Positions 17,561 to 24,453 of a DNA stretch of 37,032 nt are shown here, one piece after another. The notes below the pieces were generated by a model. That model searched no databases, was not told the DNA's origin, and saw nothing but the letters and a program-made list of their open reading frames with translations. The stretch is from an uncultured Prevotella sp. Its GTDB lineage: Bacteria > Bacteroidota > Bacteroidia > Bacteroidales > Bacteroidaceae. Position 1 is the first letter of the stretch. Each line of letters begins with the position of its first letter. The stretch is taken from the NCBI GenBank assembly GCA_946624005.1, contig CAMORS010000018.1, positions 1 to 37,032 of the forward strand, in the 5' to 3' direction. The position numbers were made by a program, and so were the translations under genes.

Positions 17561-20500
17561 TTATTTCGTTATTGCGGTATGTCGTGATAGCTCGTTTGAG
17601 CCTTTTGCCAGGGTGATGCGGAAGATGGTCGACCCGTCGTCGGCGCGGTCGGCCACGATGCCGCATCCCCTGAGATTGGTACTCTCGCTGTTGTCGCGCA
17701 GAATCTGGCGGCATATCAGCAGTGGGATGTTCTGCATCGACGGCACGAAGAAGTCGCGATGGGGTAGGCTCGGCATGGTCAGCAGCACTCTGACATAGCG
17801 GTCGTCGGTGGCCTCTATCTGGGGGAAGAGTTGCTTCTGGCCCGACTGCCGCTTGAGCAGTTCGAAGAGATAGCGTAGCATGACGTCGTCTCCTCTGACG
17901 ATGACGCCGTCAGCCTCTGAGCCAATAATCTGTGCTATCTCTATCTTTCGGCATGCCGGACGAATACCCTCCACCTGTCGCATGGCCTGTGCCGAGAGGA
18001 TGGTGTACAGCTCCTTGTAGTAGGCCAGCAGCTCGCGGATGGCCTGCAGGTGCTGGTCGGTGCCGTCGATGAGCTGTCCGATGCGCGAGGGATAGTACAT
18101 CGTCTCGTGCTTCAGGGTGCTCAGGCAGTTGTCGAGCACGTTGTTGCTGATGTGCAGCTTCAGGTCTTCATATTCGGTGCGGCGCAGTTCGTCTTCTGCC
18201 AGTTCGATGCTTAGCTGCTGGTCGCGCTCCGTCTCGACGGCACGCTGCAGGGCTTCGCGTATCTGCATGACGATGCCTTGCAGCTGTTGCGGCATGTTGA
18301 AGCGTGCGAGTTGCTCGTCGAGTGCGGCAAGCTTCTCTTCGGCATTGAGGTCGCTGAGCAGCATGTTGTTGATGTGTTCCACCTGTTCGACACAGACGCG
18401 GAAGAAGATGCGGTGGCGCTCGTAGAGCAGATAATAGGCCATGACGATGGCTATGAGCAATCCGATGAGCAGGGCCACGGCGATGGTCTTGTTGGTTTCC
18501 TGGCGTTGCAGGGTCTGAACGTATTCTCCAAGATGTTTGTCGGCCGACTTCTCTTTATATAATAAGGTATAGATGCGGTTGTTCTGCTGGTAGACATCCC
18601 ACAGGTGGAGGGCCAAGGCCGATACGGCTATCTCGTTGCGAAGGAAGACGATGAGGTCGTAGTCGATATCAAAGCCTTGGTGGAACCACTGCAGTTCGAG
18701 CGGTTCGGTCGAATTGCTGTTGTTTTCCCGAACGGCATCGGGGCCATATTCGTCGGCTACATCCTGATAGATATGTGCCAGAGCCCTGTTGGCAAAGTCG
18801 ATGGCCTCGCCGTAGCGGTTGGTAATGTTGCATTGATAAGTGCTGTCGGCCAGGATCATGGCCTCCTGCATGTCGGGCGACAGTCGTGGCTCTTGGTTTG
18901 TCTCCTGAGCTGTTGCAGCCGATGGGTATGTGCCGAAGAGCAGCGCCGAGACACCCAGCAGAAGGGCAGTGACGGCCTTGGCGACACCTATGGGCAGTCG
19001 GAACGAGAACCGGCTTCCCTTCCCTTTTTGGCTTTCTGCCTGGATGGTGCAGACGCGGAAGAGCTGGCTCGTCTTGCGGTATTTCTCGATGATGCCCTTG
19101 CAGTTGAGCAGTCCGAAGCCATGCCCGCTGTGTATCTTGTGGTCGAAAAGCTCGCCGAGCTGTTCTTCGTCCATCCCTTCGCCGTTGTCTTCCACGGCTA
19201 TCTCCACATAGTCGTCCGTCTGATGGCTGCTGACGATCACTCTTCCTCCCCTTGGCGTGAACTTCTGCGCGTTGTCGGCCATCGTGTTGATCATGAAGAG
19301 GGTCAGGATGCGGTCGGCCTTCACCACATTGTCGGTGGGTTCTACGACGAGGTCGATGCCCTTCAGCTGGAAGGCCATGCGGCTGCGTGCCACGATGTCG
19401 AAGACATCCTGTACGCGGAAACTTTCCACCTTGAGTGACAGTTGGCCCTGCCTGAGCTGTATCCACTCGGTCAGCACGGCGTTGTATTCGTTGATTTTTT
19501 CTGTCAGTTCGGTCAGATATTGGTAGCGTGCCTGTCGGGTTTGTGGTGTCTCCTGCCGGTCGATGAGGCAGTTCACCTCGTTGGTCATGCGGTCGATGAG
19601 CGGCGTCACACTGTTGACGAGGAACACCTTGGCACGGTTTTCCACATAGCGCCGCTTGTTGTTCTCAACGAGCAGCCGACCCAGCTGACAAGTCTCGTTG
19701 ACCTCTTCGTAGCGTTCGTTCAGGTTGTTGAGGTAGCGCGAGTTCTTCTCTTCCCATTCGCGCAGCGGTTGCAGGAGGTTCTCGATGGGGTTGCGGCGCA
19801 TCTTCCTTCTGCGCAGATAGTCGAAGAGGAAGATGGACGACACCACGAGCACAATCATCATCAGCACGCCGCCGATCATCCAGTTGAGCTGTGTGCTGTT
19901 GAGGGCCAGCCGGTCGGCTCGTGCCTCGAGCTGCCGGTCTTGTCGGGTCTGCTCTTGCAGGTCGATGTAGATGGTGCGGTTTTCGTCGCTGTGCAGCTTG
20001 TCGTCGATGGCCGAGTAGGTGAGCGACAGCTTCTCGCGGATGCTTGCCACGAGGTCGGGGGCTTGATAGACGGCGGTGTCGGCCAATGCCTTCTCTAAGT
20101 AGTAGCCCGACGCGTTGTAGTCGCCCAGGGCCCAATAGCAGGAGGCCAGCGTGCGGTAGGAACCTGCCACCTGATAGACATCGCCATACTGTTGGAACAT
20201 GTAGAGCGACTTTTCTGCCAGATAGCCCGCCAGCATCGAGTCGGGAACGTGTTCGGGGTTGATGAACTTCATGGCCGGCAGGTTGTCTATCATGAGTTGC
20301 TGCGCCACCTCCATGTCGGAGAGATGTTCGCTCATGGCCTGCATCGAGTTGGCCTTCCAGTAGGTGATGCCGGCTGCCGAGGCGAGCTGGAAGCAGTACA
20401 TCAGGTAGTCCCACTCTTGCTGGGCTGTCTCCTGGCGGGTCTTTCCGTGGATGATACCGCCGGCTCCCACCTGATAAAGGTAGTTGAGGTGTTGTGCTGT

Positions 20501-21073
20501 GTCGCCCTCTATCTCTCTTGTGTCGATGCGCAACAGCTCGTCGGACGAGTTTTGTTCCAATCCGACATAATAATAATAGGTAGAGACGACGCAGGCCAGC
20601 TCGCTCCGAGCGTAGGCCATCCTGCGCTGTTGCCGCTCGCTGAGTCGGTCTTTCTCCTCGTCGATGCGGTTGAGTGCCTGCTTGGCCAGCTCATAGTATT
20701 CGTAGAATTCCTTGTTGCGCGACTCGCGCTGACAGAGTCTCATCTGCTGGATGGCACACACCAGCAGCTCTATCTGGTTGCCCGTCAGAGGGCCGATGCT
20801 GTCGAGTTGCTGCCGCGCATCGTCATAGCGCATGCGGGCAATGCTGACGAAAGCCAGGTTGTTCAGCGCTTCTGCCTGTCCGTCGTCGTAGCTGTTGTCG
20901 CGTGCTATGTTGAGGGCCTGCCGGGCATACAGCTTGGTAGAGTCCAGGCTGCGGTAGTGGAAGTAATACGATTTCTGGTTCAGCTCGTCGACATTCGCCT
21001 TCTCGCGTGGTCTGCAAGCTGAAAAAAGAAGCAGGCCCAACAGGCATAATAGTCCTATTGGGCCATGCAGCAT
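17561..21073 (-). CDS. Giant fused sensor histidine kinase (DUF5112/DUF5113-like), lipoprotein-type N-terminus
   Basis: Membrane sensor of 1170 residues from the ATG at 21073; a start at 21136 is open but would overlap eda. Order: signal peptide with lipobox LFSAC (Cys20); periplasmic TPR-like helices (about 30-380); TM1 (398-418); a helical segment with no histidine at all; an ATP-binding module with N-box Asn601 (MADNAQKF), G1 DNGEGM (629-634) and G2 GHGFGL (650-655). TM2, which looks like a signal peptide (about 698-718), follows, then a second periplasmic segment, TM3 (862-883), a histidine box LKHETMYYPSRI (His989) and a degenerate ATPase-like end without N, G1 or G2 boxes. It lies 7 nt after eda and 12 nt before a response regulator. 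I recall this architecture as DUF5112/DUF5113; its biochemistry is unknown to me. Confidence 0.88.
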   Translation of the reverse strand: MLHGPIGLLCLLGLLLFSACRPREKANVDELNQKSYYFHYRSLDSTKLYARQALNIARDNSYDDGQAEALNNLAFVSIARMRYDDARQQLDSIGPLTGNQIELLVCAIQQMRLCQRESRNKEFYEYYELAKQALNRIDEEKDRLSERQQRRMAYARSELACVVSTYYYYVGLEQNSSDELLRIDTREIEGDTAQHLNYLYQVGAGGIIHGKTRQETAQQEWDYLMYCFQLASAAGITYWKANSMQAMSEHLSDMEVAQQLMIDNLPAMKFINPEHVPDSMLAGYLAEKSLYMFQQYGDVYQVAGSYRTLASCYWALGDYNASGYYLEKALADTAVYQAPDLVASIREKLSLTYSAIDDKLHSDENRTIYIDLQEQTRQDRQLEARADRLALNSTQLNWMIGGVLMMIVLVVSSIFLFDYLRRRKMRRNPIENLLQPLREWEEKNSRYLNNLNERYEEVNETCQLGRLLVENNKRRYVENRAKVFLVNSVTPLIDRMTNEVNCLIDRQETPQTRQARYQYLTELTEKINEYNAVLTEWIQLRQGQLSLKVESFRVQDVFDIVARSRMAFQLKGIDLVVEPTDNVVKADRILTLFMINTMADNAQKFTPRGGRVIVSSHQTDDYVEIAVEDNGEGMDEEQLGELFDHKIHSGHGFGLLNCKGIIEKYRKTSQLFRVCTIQAESQKGKGSRFSFRLPIGVAKAVTALLLGVSALLFGTYPSAATAQETNQEPRLSPDMQEAMILADSTYQCNITNRYGEAIDFANRALAHIYQDVADEYGPDAVRENNSNSTEPLELQWFHQGFDIDYDLIVFLRNEIAVSALALHLWDVYQQNNRIYTLLYKEKSADKHLGEYVQTLQRQETNKTIAVALLIGLLIAIVMAYYLLYERHRIFFRVCVEQVEHINNMLLSDLNAEEKLAALDEQLARFNMPQQLQGIVMQIREALQRAVETERDQQLSIELAEDELRRTEYEDLKLHISNNVLDNCLSTLKHETMYYPSRIGQLIDGTDQHLQAIRELLAYYKELYTILSAQAMRQVEGIRPACRKIEIAQIIGSEADGVIVRGDDVMLRYLFELLKRQSGQKQLFPQIEATDDRYVRVLLTMPSLPHRDFFVPSMQNIPLLICRQILRDNSESTNLRGCGIVADRADDGSTIFRITLAKGSNELSRHTAITK

Positions 21074-21080
21074 ACGTTGG

Positions 21081-21749
21081 TTATGCCTTCGCCTTGGCAA
21101 TGTATCCGAGTGCCTCCTTGCACTTGTCGGTGACATACTGCCAGTCTTGGGCGGCCACCTTGTCCTTGGGGAACAGCTTCGAGCCCATGCCCACGCAGTA
21201 GACGCCGGCCTTGAACCAAGCCTTCAGGTTTTCTTCGTCGGGCGAAACACCGCCGGTCACCATAATCTTCGACCAGGGCATCGGTGCCTTCAGGCCCTTC
21301 ACCATGTTCGGTCCGACAACGTCGCCGGGGAACACTTTCGTCAGGTCGCAACCCAATTCCTGGGCCTTGCCTATCTCGGAGACGGTCATGCAGCCCGGGC
21401 AGTAGGGCACCAGACGGCGGTTGCAGACGGGTGCTATCTCGGGATTGAAGAGCGGACCCACCACGAAGCAGGCTCCCAGTTGCAGGTACATGGCTGCTGT
21501 CGGTGCGTCGACGACGGAACCGATGCCTAAAGCCAGTTCGGGACATTCAGCGTCGGCCCACTTCACCAAGCTGCCGAACACCTCTTGGGCGAAGTCGCCG
21601 CGGTTGGTAAACTCGAATGCGCGCACACCGCCTTCATAGCAGGCTTTCACCACATTCTTACATACTTCCAAGTCTTTGTGATAGAACACCGGCACCATGC
21701 CCGTCTGTCCTATTTTGGCCATGACGGCCAGTTTATCGAATTTTGCCAT
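21081..21749 (-). CDS. eda: 2-keto-3-deoxy-6-phosphogluconate (KDPG) aldolase
   Basis: Class I aldolase that splits KDPG into pyruvate and glyceraldehyde-3-phosphate, the last step of hexuronate (and Entner-Doudoroff) breakdown. It has 222 residues. The catalytic Glu46 (FEFTNRGDF) and the Schiff-base lysine Lys138 in KVFPGDVVG are in place, followed by [16 protein letters not shown] and GMGSKLF, the phosphate-binding end of the barrel. It starts 2 nt after a 45-codon DUF4177-like gene, itself just after kdgK, forming a compact operon. The sensor kinase gene starts 7 nt downstream, so it is probably on the same message. Confidence 0.95.
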   Translation of the reverse strand: MAKFDKLAVMAKIGQTGMVPVFYHKDLEVCKNVVKACYEGGVRAFEFTNRGDFAQEVFGSLVKWADAECPELALGIGSVVDAPTAAMYLQLGACFVVGPLFNPEIAPVCNRRLVPYCPGCMTVSEIGKAQELGCDLTKVFPGDVVGPNMVKGLKAPMPWSKIMVTGGVSPDEENLKAWFKAGVYCVGMGSKLFPKDKVAAQDWQYVTDKCKEALGYIAKAKA

Positions 21750-21751
21750 AC

Positions 21752-21889
21752 TTATGCTTTATATTCGCGCTTGAGGTAGAGCGTGCATTGATCTACACCG
21801 ACCAATTCCCAACCTTCGAAGCCCAGTTCGTTGAGTTTTTTCTCCGTTCCAATCAGCGAAGTCAATACTTTATATTCGTACTGTTTCAT
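21752..21889 (-). CDS. DUF4177-like small protein, 45 residues
   Basis: A complete 45-codon frame from ATG (21889) to TAA (21752), lying exactly between kdgK (17 nt gap) and eda (2 nt gap). The protein begins [20 protein letters not shown] and continues [20 protein letters not shown], ending REYKA. The pattern YEYKV...LNxLGxxGWELV...YLKR is that of DUF4177 proteins, which fold as one small beta-alpha-beta unit with unknown function. Tight spacing and an intact family motif make it a real gene despite its size. Confidence 0.82.
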   Translation of the reverse strand: MKQYEYKVLTSLIGTEKKLNELGFEGWELVGVDQCTLYLKREYKA

Positions 21890-21906
21890 ACTTGCCTTAT
21901 GTTAGG

Positions 21907-22929
21907 TTAACGCTGTACACGTCCGCTGGCATTACCTGCTGCAAGGGCTTCCACCTCGTCGATGCTCACCAGGTTGAAGTCGCCATTGATAGTATGCTTC
22001 AGCGCGCTGGCGGCAACGGCAAACTCCAGGGCCTCGCCCTGAGTCGGCTTGGTGAGCAGTCCGTGTATGAGTCCACCCGAGAACGAGTCGCCACCGCCCA
22101 CACGGTCGATGATGGGGTTCACCTCGTAGCGCTTCGACTGGTAGAACTCCTTACCGTCGTAGATAAGGGCTTTCCAGCCGTTGAACGTTGCCGAGAAGCT
22201 CTCGCGCAGCGTAGAGACGACATACTTGAAGCCGAACTCTTCCTTCATCTGGCGGAAAATCTTCTCGTAGCCGGCAGCGTCGGTCTTGCCGCCCTCTACA
22301 TCGGCATCGGGCTTGAAGCCCAAGCAGAGCTCGGCATCTTCTTCGTTGCCGATACAGACATCGACATATTGCATCAGCGGACGCATGATGCTGATAGCCT
22401 TCTCGCTGGTCCACAGCTTCTTGCGGAAGTTCAGGTCCACCGACACCATCACTCCATGGCGCTTGGCTGCCTCACAGGCCAGACGGGTCAGCTCGGCAGC
22501 ATTGTCGCTGATAGCGGGTGTGATGCCGCTCCAGTGGAACCACTGTGCACCCTCCATAATCTTGTCGAAGTCGAACTCTTCTGGCTTTGCCTCGGCAATG
22601 GCGCTGTGGGCACGGTCGTAGATCACCTTCGACGGGCGCATCGATGCTCCTGTCTCGGCATAGTAAAGACCTACGCGGTCGCCGCCACGAACGATGTACT
22701 GCGTGTCCACACCATAGCGGCGCAGTGCGTTGACGGCTATCTGTCCGATCTCGTGCTTTGGTAGCTTCGACACGAAGCAAGCCTCATGACCATAGTTGGC
22801 CACGCTCACTGCCACGTTGGCCTCGCCGCCGCCGGGGATGATACGAAATGAATCACTCTGGATAAAACGGTTGTTTCCCTCGGGGGAAAGGCGAAGCATA
22901 ATCTCGCCCAATGTGATAATTCTCGACAT
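21907..22929 (-). CDS. kdgK: 2-keto-3-deoxygluconate kinase (PfkB family)
   Basis: Phosphorylates 2-keto-3-deoxygluconate to KDPG with ATP. It has 340 residues of the PfkB/ribokinase fold. Seen are the N-terminal GEIMLRLSPEGNNRF, the glycine pair IPGGGEANVAVSVANYG, SVDLNFRKKLW, the anion-hole/catalytic motif DRVGGGDSFSGG (catalytic Asp281) and a C-terminal AVAASALKHTINGD. The substrate is inferred from this motif set plus adjacency to eda, uxaA and a divergent regulator; other sugar-acid kinases of the family are less likely. It is the first gene of the minus-strand operon and has a clear promoter. Confidence 0.93.
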   Translation of the reverse strand: MSRIITLGEIMLRLSPEGNNRFIQSDSFRIIPGGGEANVAVSVANYGHEACFVSKLPKHEIGQIAVNALRRYGVDTQYIVRGGDRVGLYYAETGASMRPSKVIYDRAHSAIAEAKPEEFDFDKIMEGAQWFHWSGITPAISDNAAELTRLACEAAKRHGVMVSVDLNFRKKLWTSEKAISIMRPLMQYVDVCIGNEEDAELCLGFKPDADVEGGKTDAAGYEKIFRQMKEEFGFKYVVSTLRESFSATFNGWKALIYDGKEFYQSKRYEVNPIIDRVGGGDSFSGGLIHGLLTKPTQGEALEFAVAASALKHTINGDFNLVSIDEVEALAAGNASGRVQR

Positions 22930-22972
22930 ATTCTTTCAATGATTGATGTATAATTATTTTTTTTGTAGGCTA

Positions 22973-23003
22973 CAAAATTACGCTTTCTGCGCCAAATTCC
23001 CAA
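22973..23003 (-). promoter_or_regulatory. Promoter of the kdgK operon
   Basis: On the minus strand TTG (23003-23001), a 20-nt spacer and TAATTTTG (22980-22973) fit the Bacteroidetes consensus. Transcription should begin near 22966, leaving about 37 nt of leader before the kdgK ATG. Confidence 0.7.
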
Positions 23004-23075
23004 GTCTTTTTCTTTTTTTTATTGATTATTTGGCAAAAAAAACGCTGTGCTTTCGCACAATTCAAAAAATATTAC

Positions 23076-23083
23076 TACATTTG
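23076..23083 (+). promoter_or_regulatory. -7 element of the lacI-type gene promoter
   Basis: TACATTTG matches TAnnTTTG. TTCG at 23052-23055 is in the right place for a poor -33 box (20-nt spacer). Transcription would start near 23090, leaving about 60 nt before the ATG at 23149. Confidence 0.6.
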
Positions 23084-23103
23084 CATGCAAATTCAGCATG
23101 CTG
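23079..23103. promoter_or_regulatory. Pair of GCATGC-centred palindromes, candidate regulator operators
   Basis: ATTTGCATGCAAAT (23079-23092) is a perfect 14-bp palindrome overlapping the -7 box, and CAGCATGCTG (23094-23103) is a perfect 10-bp palindrome with its centre 13-14 bp further on. LacI-type proteins bind palindromes of this size, so autoregulation is plausible; binding is inferred only. Confidence 0.4.
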
Positions 23104-23148
23104 CTGCCTATTTGCTCCAAAATAACTACTCGAATACAATAGGTAAGA

Positions 23149-24213
23149 ATGGTACAGAAAATCAGGATAAAAGATATTGCAGAGAAGTCGGGTGTCTCTG
23201 TTGGCACCGTCGACCGCATCTTGCACAACCGCCCCAACGTATCGAAAAAAGCACGCGAGAAGGTGGAACAGGTGATGAAGGAAATCAACTATCGCCCCAA
23301 CCGCTATGCCAGTGCGCTGGCTTACAACAAGCAGTACACCTTCTTCATCATCATGCCACAGCACGAGCGGGAGGCCTACTGGCAAGAGGTGGAAGAGGGG
23401 GCGAAGCGAGCATGCGAGGCAATGACCGACTTCCACGTCGACTTGCAGATCAAGTATTTCACGCGGTTCGACGCCGCATCGTATGCCGAAACGTTCCAGC
23501 AGGTCATCGACAGCCAGCCCAATGGGGTTGTTGTCGTACCGTCAGAACTGGAGCTCACCAAGCCCTACACCGACATGCTGCACGAGCGCGACATTCCTTT
23601 CGTCTTGCTCGACTCGTATTATCCTGAGCTCAAGCCCCTTTCGTTCTTCGGACAAGACCCCATCAGCAGTGGGTCGTTTGCCGCGCGCATCCTCATGCTC
23701 ATCGCTTATGGAGAAACCGAAATCATGCTCATGAAGCAGACCAAAGACGGCAAGGCGGCCAGCAATCAGCAAGCCCTGCGCGAGGAGGGATTCCGCCAGT
23801 ATATGGCCGACCACTTTCCCGCCATCCGCATCGTCGACTTCGAGCTGCCGCAGACGTTCGAACAGAGCGAGATCGACAGCCATCTCGACCGCTTCTTTGC
23901 CGAACATCCCGACGTCCACCATTGCATCACGATGAGCTCAAGGGCTCATTTCGTGGGCACCTATCTGCTGCGAAACAACCGTCGCGACATACAGATCATG
24001 GGCTACGATATGGTCAACCAAAACGCGCGATGCCTGCGCGAAGGCTCCATTTCGTTCCTGATCGCCCAGCATGCCTTCGTGCAAGGTCACGGCTGCGTCG
24101 ATACGCTCTTCAAGGCTATTGTGCTGAAACAAGAGGTGGTGTCCGTCAACTATATGCCCATCGAACTGCTCACGCCCGAGAATGTCGACTTCTATCGTCG
24201 TACGCTGATATAG
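23149..24213 (+). CDS. LacI-family transcription regulator, probably of hexuronate genes
   Basis: DNA-binding regulator of 354 residues, normal for LacI/PurR type. The N-terminal helix-turn-helix and hinge are clear: IRIKDIAEKSGVSVGTVDRI, then LHNRPNVSKKAREKVEQVMK and INYRPNRYASALA (about 4-62). A periplasmic-binding-protein-like sensor domain follows (FFIIMPQHEREAYWQ, GVVVVPSELE, FVLLDSYYPEL, IQIMGYDMVNQNA). It is divergent from kdgK and 240 nt upstream of uxaA, so the likely ligand is a hexuronate intermediate such as KDG or altronate; this is inference from context. Palindromes over its own promoter suggest autoregulation. Confidence 0.92.
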   Translation: MVQKIRIKDIAEKSGVSVGTVDRILHNRPNVSKKAREKVEQVMKEINYRPNRYASALAYNKQYTFFIIMPQHEREAYWQEVEEGAKRACEAMTDFHVDLQIKYFTRFDAASYAETFQQVIDSQPNGVVVVPSELELTKPYTDMLHERDIPFVLLDSYYPELKPLSFFGQDPISSGSFAARILMLIAYGETEIMLMKQTKDGKAASNQQALREEGFRQYMADHFPAIRIVDFELPQTFEQSEIDSHLDRFFAEHPDVHHCITMSSRAHFVGTYLLRNNRRDIQIMGYDMVNQNARCLREGSISFLIAQHAFVQGHGCVDTLFKAIVLKQEVVSVNYMPIELLTPENVDFYRRTLI

Positions 24214-24225
24214 GACACCGTTGCC

Positions 24226-24303
24226 ATCTGCCGCGTTTGGCATCGCTATCTGCCGTGTTTGCCAACGCTAAATGACGCGTTTCGCCATGCAATCTGCGGC
24301 ATA
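24226..24303. repeat. Degenerate ~21-25-bp repeats after the lacI-type gene
   Basis: ATCTGCCGCGTTTGGCA (24226-24242) and ATCTGCCGTGTTTGCCA (24247-24263) are close copies 21 bp apart. ATGACGCGTTTCGCCA (24272-24287) and ATCTGCGGCATATTGCA (24292-24308) are weaker copies. Several contain TGCC/GGCA dyads. Together with the 22-bp array they fill most of the lacI-uxaA gap. Confidence 0.5.
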
Positions 24304-24310
24304 TTGCAAC

Positions 24311-24398
24311 ACTACATTAATAAAGTAGTCCGACTACATTAATAAAGTAGTCGCACTACATTAATAAGGTAGTCTGACTACATTAATAATGTAGTATC
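24311..24398. repeat. Four-unit 22-bp palindromic tandem array upstream of uxaA
   Basis: Units start at 24311, 24333, 24355 and 24377, each beginning ACTACATTAATAA and carrying ACTAC/GTAGT arms. The last unit is a perfect 19-nt palindrome ACTACATTAATAATGTAGT (24377-24395). Unit junctions are themselves palindromic (GTAGTC-N-GACTAC) at two of three boundaries. GCATATTGCA occurs on both sides of the array. Confidence 0.9.
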
Positions 24399-24453
24399 GC
24401 CGTCAGACGCATATTGCACATCAAAAAGCATCAAACAACAACATACATCAACA

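Noticed and set aside
24311..24398. CRISPR array or coding repeat
   Set aside because: The 22-bp units abut directly with only 2-3 variable bases; there are no spacers and no open frame is kept.
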